64,000 bases of DNA from Microbotryum silenes-acaulis (Eukaryota > Basidiomycota > Microbotryomycetes > Microbotryales > Microbotryaceae), in assembly GCA_003665825.1 (NCBI GenBank), contig QPFY01000006.1, positions 1,054,001-1,118,000 of the forward strand, written 5' to 3'. Below the pieces are notes generated by a model, which was not told the DNA's origin, made no database searches, and saw only the letters and a program-made list of their open reading frames with translations. Below, piece after piece: positions 33,877-50,188 of the stretch. The translations under genes and the position numbers were made by a program. Numbering within the stretch: position 1 is the first letter of the stretch; each line of letters begins with the position of its first letter.

Positions 33877-35098
33877 TATGAGCTGCACCGAGATGTTTCA
33901 AGCGTAGAACACGCGTCCAAGAGAAGTGTATGGAGCTGTAGGGGGTGATCCATGGTGTCAGTAGCGGTTCATCACGCGTCGCTAGTCAGGAGCGGCGTGC
34001 GAGATCGGGCGGCCCGAAGGAGCGGGCGTCACAGGCATGGACGACGAGCTCCACCTATGGACGAGCACAGCAAGAAGTGTTGGTAAGACTTACAGGACTC
34101 TCTTTGGGCTCTCCGTCAGTGGTCAGAACAGAGCGTTCAGAGTTGCGGGATGGACTCGGAGGTGAAAGCAGAAAGGTGCGCGTCCCAACCCAACTTGACG
34201 CGTTTATTGGGACCGCGTTTCATTTTTGATCGTCACGCGCTCGCGCTCGACGAGCAGGCCTTACAGAAATCCGACGGCGCACAACTTGGTGCGGCCCCGG
34301 GAAGCTTCTTGACCGATGCAATCTACCTCATTCAAATCAAGGGCCAAAGCGTGGGAGTCTATCTTCAGCAGCGCCGGCCATCATCCGCCTTGAACCTTCT
34401 AACCTGTAACGTGTCGCGGGGCCGTCCTGGTCCTTTCACTGCTGCATACCCAGCGAACTCCGCGCGCAATATCGAGCAATTCACGTGATAATAAATGCAG
34501 TAGCCAAAGCTCGCGTAGACGAGTGATTTCAAGATATTCGCAGAAAGCTCGATGGAACGTTTGACTGCCCACCGGAGGTCCGGGGTGAGGACTTGAAGAT
34601 CGACCTGACTAAGCTGGCGAGTCCTTGAACTTGGGAGAAGGAGGAGTCTAACTCAGTCCGGGCTGCCGATTGGACCATCTTCAAAGCCGATGTATCAATA
34701 AAATCGAATCACGAGTGTATGCATGTAAAGGCCGCAAGGTTCAAGGTGTACCCCGACTCGGAGACACACTGCAGCTGAGAGCGGACCCCGGCGCCACTGG
34801 TGTGTTCCTCACGTGATCGCACCGCCGGTCCTAGATCACCGGTCCGGGTGGGCATAGTCAGTGGCCATCGAATGGCAAAGAGCTGCTCGTCCTGCGTAGC
34901 CGAAAACAATGGCTAGCTGAAACGAGGGTCAAGTGGCGACGTATGCCACCGCTGTGAGCTGGACCTTGAATCTTGATGCTCCACTGCAGATGGCAGGAGA
35001 TGAGATGGCACACCCGAAAGAGCGCGACTGGCGCACCGCTCGTGGTTGGCGTCCGTCTCCTCCTGGCCTTGCTCGCGCTGCGCCTGCATCGACGTACG
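33877..35098. promoter_or_regulatory. Bidirectional promoter MCM2/PRP16 with ACGCGT boxes
   Basis: About 1.2 kb between head-to-head MCM2 and PRP16. Three perfect ACGCGT sites lie at 33911-33916, 33974-33979 and 34198-34203, with a fourth at 33813-33818 in MCM2 intron 1. In yeast this is the MluI cell-cycle box read by MBF at G1/S genes, including replication genes. All are within about 330 nt of the MCM2 start and far from PRP16. Confidence 0.65.
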
Positions 35099-39849
<4,751 letters not shown>

Positions 39850-39920
39850 ATGGGTATCAAAATTTGCACCTTGCATCATGCGATGAAGTGTCTGAGTAGT
39901 TGTTGCTAGATGGGCGGAAT

Positions 39921-40710
39921 TCATGTCGAGGTTGATGGCTTGTTCGAAGCGTGCTCTTGGGCTATCCGCATCACGTCGAGCCAAACCTGCTCGACCAATT
40001 CTCCACCCCGCTGTGTACCTTCATCCCAGTCGATATTTTGCACCTGATCTCTTCCTAAAGGCTCAAGGACATAGGAGGCGACCTCGGCCTTGTTCTCTGG
40101 TCTGCCTATCCCGATTCGTATCCGATTGAAATCCCGATTGCCCAAAGCGCCTTCGACGGACCTGACTCCATTATGACCTCTTGGTGATCCCCCTCGCTGA
40201 ATCTTGAACGATCCAGGTTTGAGATCGAGATCGTCTTGAAGGGTCAAGATCTTCCATCCGTCCACTCGGGACTTCGAATGCACCATCGATGCCGATGCCG
40301 ACGACCCCAAGAAACTCTTCGACGCTTCACCGATCACAGGCCCACAAACGTTCATCAACCTTTTGGGAAGACAGAACATCAACTCGAACGGCAGGTAACC
40401 CCCCCCTTGGGCGGACGCAGCATTCTGAGAATGAACGGTGATGATCGTAGACCAAACGTGTTTAGAGGAATCGAGTTTGAGGTGGGGAGTTCCGGAGGAA
40501 TGGGGTAGGGAGGCCGCTTTGTGGGCAAGGGCTTTGAGTAGTATTTGACCTATAGAGTGACGTGTGAGCGGGTAGGGGTAGTTGCCCAGGCCTGGGGGAA
40601 GGGATACAGAGGAACGGTGAGTTGAGGGAAGTCACGTGGTGGCCGCCGCGGCGAGGAGGAGGAAACGGGGACTGACCTGCGATGACGAAACGACGAGCAG
40701 CGGCGACCAT
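39921..40710 (-). CDS. PTH1: Peptidyl-tRNA hydrolase (Pth1 family)
   Basis: Cleaves peptidyl-tRNA released from stalled ribosomes; the fungal enzyme is usually mitochondrial. Two exons, 40677-40710 and 39921-40591, product 234 aa. Active-site residues of the bacterial enzyme are all recognisable: Asn in AGLGNYPYP, catalytic His in LTRHSIG, Asn in RLMNVCG, Asp in QDDLDLKPG and Asn in RGHNGVRS. RIRIGIGRPENKAEV and SYVLEPL close the fold. The N-terminus MVAAARRFVI is short and only weakly targeting-like, so localisation is uncertain. The gene is convergent with PRP16 (71 nt between stops) and divergent from FOL3. Confidence 0.92.
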
Positions 40711-41172
40711 GAGAGGGGGAGATCCGCCGCTAGGGAGGGAAAAGAAGAGGCTGAGGGAAGTATTAGGATCGATGGTGAAGAGGGAGAGACAGAGAGGGGA
40801 CCAAACCGGAAGCGAATAGTGGCCGATGCGGGTGTGGCATTAGTCAGGAAACACCCAGGAAACAGACCGGCGCGCGAGCTTGGGAAAAGGTACAGCGGAG
40901 GTCATTGGCCTCTCTCTCTGCCTTTCTACAGCATTCAGCTCTACCCGCCCGAATCGGACACTCGCAAGATTGATTCCGTTCCGACACAGCTTCTCAAGGG
41001 ATCGGAGAAGTCGCCGAGAAAGTCGGAACGGTCGCGTGGTGTGATCGGCGTTAGGAGAGCGGGTGGAGGGCGTTAGGAGAGCAAGTGGAGCTTCGCAGCC
41101 AGCTCCGCAATCGATCGTCGGAGCTCACCACGGTCGCACACTGCATACCACAAGCCTCTCAACGAGTGCCCC
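40711..41172. promoter_or_regulatory. Divergent promoter PTH1/FOL3
   Basis: About 460 nt separating the two start codons. The PTH1-proximal part is purine-rich (GAGGGAGAGACAGAGAGGGG type). Frames that run through it have no family features. It probably serves both genes. Confidence 0.5.
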
Positions 41173-42693
41173 ATGTCCAGCTCCAATCAAGAATCCAACG
41201 GTCCCTCGACATCGGCTCTCTCCTCTCCCGACTCTCCCTCTGCGTCGGACATGTCATCGTCCGGCATCTCGCTCGGACTGGCTCGCATTCACCGCCTTCT
41301 CTCGTGCCTCCACTCGCCCCACCTCTCGACACCGATCATCCACATCTCCGGAACGAATGGCAAAGGATCCGTATCATCGTACCTCTCCTCGGTGCTCACC
41401 GTCGCCGGTCTTCGCGTGGGAAGGTTCAATTCCCCCCACTTGGTCGACGAATGGGACTGTCTTACTCTCCCCCACGACCGGACCGTCCCTCGCAAGATCT
41501 ACGAATCGATCAAAGCTCAGGTTATGCACACGAACAAGCTCGAGCAAATCGGTGCGACCCCATTCGAGATCCTCACCGCGACCGCTTATTCAGTCTTTGC
41601 CTCGACCGAACCCAAATTGGATCTCGCGGTCATCGAAGTCGGGATGGGTGGAGCCACAGACGCGACCAATGTCGTTCCGGCGGACAAGACGTTGATGTCC
41701 ATCATCACTTCGATCGAATTGGAGCATCAGAAGTTCCTCGGGAATACAATCGCTGAGATCGCAGAGGTCAAGGCGGGAATCATCAAGAAGGGGACCGAGG
41801 TCGTTTTGGCACAGCAGAGGCATCAGGAAGTACAAGACGTCGTCAAAAGGATAGCAAAACAACAAGAGGCGAGGTTGTACATTGCTGGAGAAGCTCTACC
41901 TCATCACGCCACCACGAACGCTTTTACGGAAAACTCGTCGTCCCCCACTTCTTCCCTCGTCTCAATCCCTTTGACTCCCATCTCCTTCCACCCTCCTTCC
42001 CTCCCCTCAACGCGCTCCACAACCCTTCCCGATTCGATCCGAGCGAACCTCCCTCTCCCAGGTTCCTACCAATACCAAAATAGCGCCGTTGCCCTGCTCG
42101 CTGTCGAACTGCTCCGTACCTCCTCCCGTCCTCTTTCCCTTGTCCCGGCTTTGTCGAACGTTTCTCCTCTGGCCTACCGAAAAGGAATCGAAGCGACTCG
42201 GTGGGCAGGACGATTGGATTGGGTCAACCTTCCCTCTGAACTAAGTAGGACCAAACACCCCATCTTGATCGACGGAGCGCACAACCCTTCATCAGCCGAA
42301 CAACTTTACCAGTACCTACACACCCTTGCCGAGGACTCGGCACCGACGACGTTGATCATTGCTATTTCGGCCCCGAGACCACCGACGGTACTCTTGGAAC
42401 CCCTTTTAAGACCCCGAGGATCGATCCTCAAGGTCGTGTGTGTAGGTTTTAGTCGTCCCGATGGGATGCCTTGGATAGAACCGACGCCCCCCGAAGAGAT
42501 CAGGGAGATCCTTCTTCGTGACCCAGCGTTCGAGCACGTGCAAGAGGTACAGGCCTTCGGGGACGTTGAGCAGGCTTTGAAGAGTTTATGGGAGGGGGAT
42601 CGCGTCGTGATAGCGGGGAGTTTGTATTTGGCCGCGGATGTGTATCGGTTGATTAGGAGGGGGAGGGAAGGGGAGGCGGAGGCGGATGCATAA
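41173..42693 (+). CDS. FOL3: Dihydrofolate synthetase (folylpolyglutamate synthetase family)
   Basis: ATP-dependent ligase adding glutamate to dihydropteroate, a step of folate synthesis. Single exon, 506 aa. Start at ATG 41173, followed by a Ser-rich tail of about 30 residues. The family P-loop is HISGTNGKGSVSSYLS (about residues 58-73). Next come RFNSPHLVDEWD, the Mg/ATP segment EVGMGGATDATNV and SIELEHQKFLGNT, and the C-terminal ligand region LIDGAHNPSSAEQL. The DEWDCLTL variant after SPHL and overall length favour Fol3 over the polyglutamylating Met7 type, but the two are close and the call is by pattern. A low-complexity Ser/Thr/Pro insert lies about residues 255-290. Confidence 0.85.
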   Translation: MSSSNQESNGPSTSALSSPDSPSASDMSSSGISLGLARIHRLLSCLHSPHLSTPIIHISGTNGKGSVSSYLSSVLTVAGLRVGRFNSPHLVDEWDCLTLPHDRTVPRKIYESIKAQVMHTNKLEQIGATPFEILTATAYSVFASTEPKLDLAVIEVGMGGATDATNVVPADKTLMSIITSIELEHQKFLGNTIAEIAEVKAGIIKKGTEVVLAQQRHQEVQDVVKRIAKQQEARLYIAGEALPHHATTNAFTENSSSPTSSLVSIPLTPISFHPPSLPSTRSTTLPDSIRANLPLPGSYQYQNSAVALLAVELLRTSSRPLSLVPALSNVSPLAYRKGIEATRWAGRLDWVNLPSELSRTKHPILIDGAHNPSSAEQLYQYLHTLAEDSAPTTLIIAISAPRPPTVLLEPLLRPRGSILKVVCVGFSRPDGMPWIEPTPPEEIREILLRDPAFEHVQEVQAFGDVEQALKSLWEGDRVVIAGSLYLAADVYRLIRRGREGEAEADA

Positions 42694-42874
42694 GTTTGCG
42701 TAGGCGGCTTCCTTTGTGGCTATTATAACGTTGTCATACTCTTCTAACCCCCTCTCGAGACGAAAGTACGAGAATCTTATGTATTCGTGTATAAGAATAC
42801 AGGGACAAAATGAACTGCCACTGCACACAAAACAAATATGCGCAAAAGACCAACGAAGCTACAAGACCTTCTCC

Positions 42875-45688
42875 TCATTCCCCCTGCTCCTCCTCCTCAA
42901 CCAACTGAAAAGGCCACGCCAGGACCTCATTCTTATACTCGGCCTCACTCCTCGTCTCCAACAGATAACGACTGACGAAAACACCCACCAGAGCCGCAAG
43001 ACCGCCAAAACGGAGTACCCATACGACGTCGTTGGCTCCTCGAAGACCGTCTGTGGGTTCGGAGTCGCTACCTCCTCCGCCTTCGGAAGCGAAGGTGGAG
43101 ACGAGGAGTTCGAGTCCGCGTCGCAGCACGAGATCGGTCGGTTTCCCATTCCCTTCGTTTACGGAACGTTTCTTCTCCAATAGAGAGAAGATGCAAGCCG
43201 CCACGACAGCGACGAAGAACTGCGGCACGCAACACGCTTGGTTGTGGATGCCTAGAATCGTACCTCCCGCTGTAGAGCTCGAGTTCGATGCGGCTGGATC
43301 GGAATGCGCTTCTCGATGGCCTCGCTCCTCGATTCGTCCTTGAGAACCACGTGGCGAACCCCTCGAAACCCCCTCAGGCCTCGATGACAAAAGCGGTGAA
43401 CATTCCGCCACCCCCTGTCTGACCCTCTCTAGCTGCGAAGAGGAATGCGCAAAAGGTGGCGGGGGAGGCGAAAAGGGTTTCTTCTTCGATCCCCGATCGA
43501 AATGCGTACTCCCGTAGTTTTCTCGGGAGGGTGCTTGAGAGGGACTCGTACTTGCGTCTTCCGAGGAGGGAAGAGAGGATGCGGTCGGAGCAGATGCGGG
43601 CTCGATTTCGCGGATGGATTCCATGACGAGGGCGAAAGGGACCTAAAGTGAAAGCGATACAAATCAGCAAGGTTACCCCGAAAGGATATCGTCCAGGTAC
43701 TCACCCAACACTGCACTGCCCAAGAAACGCCACAGAACGCCACAATACTCATCGCCCCTTCTACCGTCTTGACCCAAAACGTCGCGACCATGGCAAAAGC
43801 ATACAACGCGGTCCCCAAAGTCCACATATTCCTCGGTGTCATGTTCGCCAATAAATGCCTCATCAGCCTACCCTTCTTCGACGTCCTTGATAGTCGCTTG
43901 TCGACGATTTTTCTGCGGCCTAGAGTCGTTAACCAGGGTAGCAACGATCCCGACCCGAGGGAGACGAGCGCATAAAGCAGCAGAGCCAATGAACCGGCCC
44001 TCGTCGCCGTATCCGTCGAAGGTTCCTCTTGATCAGGCGGCAGACTCGCATAAAGTACTTCGGCGACGTACGACGTCGAATAAAACAAAAAGGGGAACCA
44101 AGCGGTCCATTGGAAGAATTGGAGATAACAGACCCTTCGTACGGAGAGGGGGAGTTCGCGAGTCGCTTTGCGGACGTTGATCCAGATGCTGGACCAGCGG
44201 ATCCCCCGGTTTGCTGTCTGGAGCTCGGAGGAGGAAATGCGTTCGACTTGGGTCCAACAGGTGATGGCGACGCAGAGGGTCATGACGACGCAAGCCATGA
44301 CGGCCAATTTACGGAACTGACCTCCACCGACCCAGGAAAGGGCGGCCCAATGCCCTAGATCGATGTAACCCGCGCCGTAGCCGAAGATGTTGGCGAAATG
44401 GGTCATGCGACCGTGCCAGGCGTTGGCGACGTTTTGTTGATGCCTTGGGGATTGGTCGAGGATCAGGGCCTAGGGGGTGAGAGGCGGTGTCAGGATCAGA
44501 CCGTGCTGCGTCGTGAGCCTTGGGTAGAACGGATTACCGACTCACGCGCAACGAGGCCTGTAGTCCGTTGAGACTGAAGTCGAGAACGTAAAAGCCTAGG
44601 ACCCCGATCGCGATCGCGCTTGCTCGAACGTGGTCCTCCTGCTTGGGATCCCAATCGCCCAGGCCGGACCACCCACTCAACAAGGAGCCAATCTCGTTGG
44701 CATAAGCGACGAAAAGAGTCGAGACGACGACCGAGGCAGCCGAGGCGGCGATGAACGCTCTTCGTCTGTACTTTGTTTTCGATGCATCGGACAAGGCTCC
44801 GATGATAGGTTGCATGATCAAGCCTGCCAACGGTCCTGCGAGCCATACGAGGGAAGTGGCGCGTTTGGTCAGACCGAGGGACAAGAGGTAAGGTGTGCCA
44901 AACGCCATTTCGACCGTCCACGCGAGTTGAGCACCGGCTAGACCGAGGGTCAACTTGACGAGGTCAAAGGTGGTGAGGTCGGGGGTGGAGGAGGAGGAGG
45001 TGGAGGAGGAGGTGCCGGTGCCGGTGTGGTCTAGGGGGTGCTTGTCCGAGTTGGTGCGCGTGGGATGTGGTTGATGGGACTGTGGTTTGTAGCCCATGAT
45101 CCCCTGTGCGACCCTTCGACAGCTGGTTTCATCGTCCTCTTCCTCTTCGTCGTCGTCGTCTCCGGCTGCGAGACGTTCGCCCGTTGAGGCGTAGTATTCT
45201 TCTCCACGGTGGGGTGGGGTGCCAATCGGGGCGGTAAGTGGGGGGCCGGCTGTGAGGGGTCTCCGACTGCCCGGCAGAGTGATGGCGGATGGTGTTCGGG
45301 TGTGCCGGTTCGACGAAGGTGACGAGGCACAAGAAGAGGACGATGACTCCCGGTGAGGTGTTGTGTTCGTCACGGTGGTCGTCGTGGGCTGGTTCTGGTC
45401 CTTGTGGGCGCTCCCGCCTGCGCCTGGTCGATGAGCACTCGAACGACTCAACAAGTTCGACGTCGCATGGGAGAGAGAAGAAGGCCCAAACTTGGGCGAA
45501 GCGTGTTGAGGTGGTGCACTCCCAGTGTGGACCAAATCAGCGAACGACTCGTAGGTGGTGTGGTGTGCAGGCAGGGTCGGTGTCGTCGGTGTCGTTGCGG
45601 TCGGTGGTCCGGACGAGGTGCGACGAGAGGTGCCGTTGTTGGCAGTGCTGCCACGAGCGGAACGCGTCGAGGCTCGTCGCGAGCTCAT
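42875..45688 (-). CDS. Sucrose/maltose-type proton symporter (GPH/SUT family)
   Basis: A plasma-membrane sugar carrier of 891 aa. Exons 44546-45688, 43705-44469, 42875-43642, all phase 0. Start at ATG 45686-45688 (MSSRRASTRSARG). A disordered N-tail of about 215 residues leads into about 12 spans. The first carries LTLGLAGAQLAWTVEMAFG and the first loop has IMQPIIGALSD and KTKYRRRAFI, the RxxRRP-like signature of plant SUT and fission yeast Sut1 carriers. The segment FQWTAWFPFLFYSTSYVAEV is also typical. A large hydrophilic loop (about residues 640-760) precedes the last spans. Substrate is inferred from family (sucrose, maltose or other alpha-glucosides). Tandem decamers lie in the region just upstream of the start. 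Confidence 0.85.
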
Positions 45689-46343
45689 GGCGCGGGGGAG
45701 GGTGGGTGTGACTGTGCGATGGGGCAGCGCGGTTGAGGCCCTCCACTGCACCGTGGTCCGTGTGGGAGCCGGTTGGAAAGGAGACCCCACGTTCAACTCG
45801 GCGCGGGCCGGTCGGTTTCGGAGTGTGGCCGAGTCTGGCCGAGTCTGGCCGAGTCTGGCCGAGTCTGGCCGAGTCTGGCCCAAGTGACAGCCGAGCGCGC
45901 GTACCTCCTAGCCTACCAACTGGATATTACTATCACTATTGCTGAATAGTAGCAATACGGTAACCTACCCAAGCCTATACTTACGCGCGCTCTGTTGGCG
46001 ACGAGTCACTGCGAGCCACCGATTAGTGAGGCACGGCCACTGCACGACTGGAGATCGCCTACTGGGCCGCTGGAAACGAATCGATATCTTGGTCTCCACA
46101 CCAGGTCGACAGTCATCTGTGTGTTTCTCGTCGTCGTCAAGCCGTCGTCAGCGCGTCGTCGACCGGTCGCCCAGCTGCGCACGTCACCATCCCCCAGTCA
46201 CCTCCGAGCGAGCAGGCTCACTGCGATAACCGTCTCGGTCGAGCAAGCACCTCTGCAATTCAGTTGCATCTCTCGTCTGAGCTCAGCACGCTCCACCACT
46301 AACCGTCTGCTCACCAGTGACGAGTGACGAGTGACGAGTGTCC
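45689..46343. promoter_or_regulatory. Divergent promoter of the sugar symporter and NHX1
   Basis: About 650 nt. It contains the GAGTCTGGCC array at 45821-45880 and, just before the NHX1 ATG, three copies of the 7-mer GTGACGA (about 46317-46338). It is otherwise unremarkable. Confidence 0.5.
45821..45880. repeat. Six tandem decamers GAGTCTGGCC
   Basis: Five perfect copies at 45831-45880 preceded by one copy with a single change (GAGTGTGGCC, 45821-45830). The array sits 133-192 nt upstream of the sugar symporter start codon, within its likely promoter or leader. On the minus strand the unit reads GGCCAGACTC. Confidence 0.95.
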
Positions 46344-49300
46344 ATGTCGAGCCCGAACGGGGGCCTGGCCAAAGTGCCGACCACTCCGATCAGCACCATG
46401 CCCGAGCTCGATCCAGAGACGGAGGAGCTGTGGAGTTCGAGGGCTTTGTTACTGGTACGTTCGTCGGTTGGTTTCTGGGCTACCCGTGGTTGCAAGGGCG
46501 CAGACGGTCAGCCGCAGCACACGCTGCGCAGTCCAGCCGACCCGACGACTGGACGACAGAAACACAGCGTGCATCTGCACTTGCTAATCACCCGTTGAAG
46601 AGTATTCGTCTGGCTCAGCATGCCTGATCTCCGCTTGGTCCCCATCTCCCCTCCTGCTCCCGCTCAGGTGCTCTTGCTCCTCATCCTGTCCTTTTGGGTG
46701 TCGTACTACCTCAAGATTCGAAGGATTCGCTCCATCCATGAAACTATCGTTGCCATGTTTGCAGGTTAGTTCAACAGCCTCATCGCCAGCTACAAGCTAC
46801 TTTCGCTTTGCCGCTTCCTGACTGCGACCCCACATGATCCCCTCCCCAGGCATGTGTGTCGGTCTGCTCGTGCGACTCGCACCGGGCAACGTCATCCAGA
46901 CCATGATCTCGTTCAAGAGCACCATCCTGCTCAACGTACTGCTCCCACCCATCATCCTCAACTCGGGCTATCAGCTCAAGCAGGTTCGTCGCCTCCGTCG
47001 TTGAAAAAAAAAAAAAAAAAAAAAAAAAAGGCTTGCAGATCTAATCCCTGATGTTTTTGTGGCCAACAGGAAAACTTTTTTCGCAACTTTGGCGTCATCA
47101 TCACCTTTGCTTTTGCCGGGACCTTTATCTCGGCCGTCGTACTCGGGTCAGCCTTGTTCTTCACCTCAGCCACCCGCAAAAAATATTTGGCTCACCCCCC
47201 TCTCCTCCGTGCTACAGAGTCATCGTCTACATCTATTCGCTCCTCGGACTCGAGGGTCTATCCTTGAACATCATCGAATGTCTCCAGTTTGGTTCGACCC
47301 TCTCTGCCACGGACCCGGTCACGATTCTGGCCATCTTCAACGCGCTTCACGTCGACCCCAAGCTCTACTCGGTCATCTTTGGCGAGAGCATCCTCAATGA
47401 CGCCGTCGCCATCGTCATGTTCGAGTGAGTGGTCTGCAACGGGTCCAAAGTCTGCTGCGTTCTCGAGCTGATTTCACAATCGCGGGGCCGCGCACAGAAC
47501 GCTATCCCAATTTCACGGGGAAAAAATCCATGTGCTCTCCTTCTTCCACGGCGTCGGCATTTTTCTGCTCACCTTCTGCGTGTCCATGTTGCTCGGTGTC
47601 GTCTTTGGTCTGGCGTGCTCGTTGATGCTCAAGCATTCCGAATTGGGTCCGTTGAACGGAGCTCTGACGGCGCTGTTGCAGCGTGCGCTGACCTTTTGAG
47701 AGTCCATTCGCGCACAGGTCGCTACACGGAAATTGAAAGTTGTCTCGTCTTCTTGATCGCGTACACGAGTTACTTCTTCTCCAACGCCGTGACTATGAGC
47801 GGTGAGTTTCTTCGCATCAGACTCATCACATCGCTGGCTATGCAGGCTGAATCCGTGATAAATGCGGCAGGCATCGTCTCTCTCCTTTTCTGCGGGATCA
47901 CGCTCAAGCACTACGCGTACCACAACATGTCGCATCGGACCCAACGCACGTCGCGTTACATGTTTGGCTCGCTCGCGCAACTGAGCGAGAACTTCATCTT
48001 CATCTACCTCGGACTGAGCTTGTTCACCCAAACGCAGCTCGTGTACAAACCCATGTTCATCCTCGTCACTGCAGTGAGTGCTGTGCCCCGTGTCCCTATA
48101 ACTTAAAAGACGTAGAGGACTGACCCTTGTGGTGTGCATGCTCGCGCAGTTCGCCGTTTGCATCGCTCGTTACTGCGCCGTCTTCCCCATCTCCAAAGGC
48201 ATCAACGTATTCTTCAAAGCGCGCGGCAACCGGGCCGACGAGCTGCCTCACTCGTACCAGATGATGCTCTTCTGGGCCGGGCTCCGAGGAGCCGTCGGTG
48301 TCGCTTTGGCCGAAGGGATGAAAGGACCCAACGCCATCGCGTTACGAACGACAGTGCTGGTCTCGGTCGTGTTGACCGTCGTCGTCTTTGGTGGCACGAT
48401 CGGGAGGATGATTGAAATTCTCGGCATTCGAACGGGCGTCGAGGATGATGATCCCGAGAGCTCGGATGATGAAGGTGGAGCTGGGTACGCGATAACTAAC
48501 AACGGGGAAGGCGATATCGAGGGAACTCGATCCGCAGCCGGAGGGAACAAGGCCGCTGGATTGGCGACTCACAAAGCGAGGAGGAGTTTGCCGAACAGTC
48601 GCAAGTTTGGTGGAAATGGGCATGCAGGACGCAATGGAGAGGAGGAGGGGGTGGTGTCGGCGATGGATTCGCCGTACAGTGATCGGATGGCGCTGAAGTC
48701 GTTGGTTTCCACCGCACCACCTTCTTCAGTACCAAGGATGGGGACATTGCATCCGCATGGATCGTTCAAAGGACCCTCATCGCCTTCCCATTCGTCACGG
48801 GACAGCGGCTCGGATTCCGAAGGGGACGTCTTGCCTTCGGTGTCCAAAGCTGGGACAGGAGCCGCCGCCACCGCAGGGGAAGGGGACAACACGCGAGTAT
48901 GGAGGGACGGTCAATGGTTCACCGTGCTGGACGAGCGCTACCTCTTGCCCGTTTTCTCCAACGCCACTGCAAGTCGTCGACAAGCGACCAAGAAGGCGAT
49001 CCTGCGCGAGAAGAGGAAATCGCTCGTCACCCTCGAAGGGATGGACGACTACATTGAAGAAGGCAATGGATCCCCCTCCCAACCTGGAAGTCCCTATCTC
49101 GTTTCGCCCTCGGCGAGAAGTGGAGGACCGTTGGACAAGTTGAGGCATCAAGCACCGACCGATTTCACGGGTTCGTTTTCGGACATCCTCTCGTCGCTTG
49201 TTTCGCCGGGATCGGCGACGTTCCCTGTTAATCAGAAGAGGAGGGCGTCGTTTTCGGAAGCCGAAGGGAATGAGGCGGAGTTTTATCAGGGTCAATCGAC

Positions 49301-49574
49301 ATATCATTCGACAATCACCTTGGGGACAACTTCATCCTCTCGAACATCGGCACCAATTCGGCCGCGAGTGACAGGATCCCTCTCGGGTGCTTCGATCTCG
49401 GAACTCTCTTCGATGACGGCGACGGGGAGAGCACCATCACCTGCGAATGGGGGAGGAGGGACGGGGACGGGGACAAGCTCGACGCCTGTGATCCCTTTTT
49501 CGAGGGGTGTGAGGGGTACGAGCGATAGCTCGACGGGGAGTACGAATAGTGGGAGTCAGACGCCGAAACGATGA
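46344..49574 (+). CDS. NHX1: Endosomal Na+(K+)/H+ exchanger (Nhx1/NHE6-9 type)
   Basis: Cation/proton antiporter of late endosomes and vacuole that sets lumenal pH. Nine exons: 46344-46454, 46668-46764, 46850-46983, 47070-47146, 47218-47424, 47498-47646, 47718-47801, 47871-48073, 48150-49574; 828 aa, phases agree. [17 protein letters not shown] is the amiloride-region motif as in yeast Nhx1; [17 protein letters not shown] and [15 protein letters not shown] carry the essential ND pair; [19 protein letters not shown] follows in the late spans. After about residue 440 comes a hydrophilic tail of almost 390 residues, starting with an acidic [15 protein letters not shown] stretch and then Ser/Thr/Gly-rich; yeast Nhx1's tail is far shorter. 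One conserved segment, [19 protein letters not shown], lies within that tail. Intron 3 contains a 26-nt A tract. Confidence 0.93.
47004..47029 (+). repeat. 26-nt poly(A) tract in NHX1 intron 3
   Basis: An uninterrupted run of 26 A starts 20 nt after the intron 3 donor. It is a likely hypervariable mononucleotide repeat, and an assembly or PCR slippage length error is possible. Confidence 0.9.
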
Positions 49575-50188
49575 GAGGATCGAGGGTCGAGGGTGGAAAT
49601 GAGAACTTGCTATTTTCTGGGTTGGTTAAAGTGGGGACATTCGATATAGACCATTTTTCCTGAGTTTCTTCTTGTTTGACTACACTTCACGCCATCTAGC
49701 TACCACAGTCCTTGCACCACATGTCATCTCCTAATTAGGCAGCTGCGTTCAACAGCTCCTGACGATACCGTAAGCTGCTTACCATTCAGCGCCAAACGAT
49801 CTTCCTACCCCACGTTCCGCTCGGCCGGCTTTCGGCTGCGCGGCGCGGCTGCGCTTTCGGCATCCGCTAGTGGGAACTTTGAAGCGCGACGGCGGCACCT
49901 CGCGTGCGTCGCCGGCGATAGCTCGAACACTTACCCGTTCTCCCCAAGTTGATACCATCGCCGTGCCTCCAAAACTCGTCGTTCCCTTCCGTTACCCAAA
50001 GGCAGGCTTTAGCCGCAACTAGGACCTCCGACAAATCGTCAGACGCTCACATCGCGCGTAACGCGCGTCGACTCAGCGGGCGGCGTGGAAGGGATTGGTG
50101 CCGGGTGCAAAACGGCGTAGGACATTGTCGATAGACTACACCACGAGGTACTCACGAAGACCGGCCGTAGCCTCTCAGATCACTCGGG
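49575..50188. other. Intergenic, upstream of DHA2 carrier
   Basis: About 610 nt with no supported gene. It holds the NHX1 3' UTR and the promoter of the next carrier; the middle (49800-49920) is GC-rich. Confidence 0.45.
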
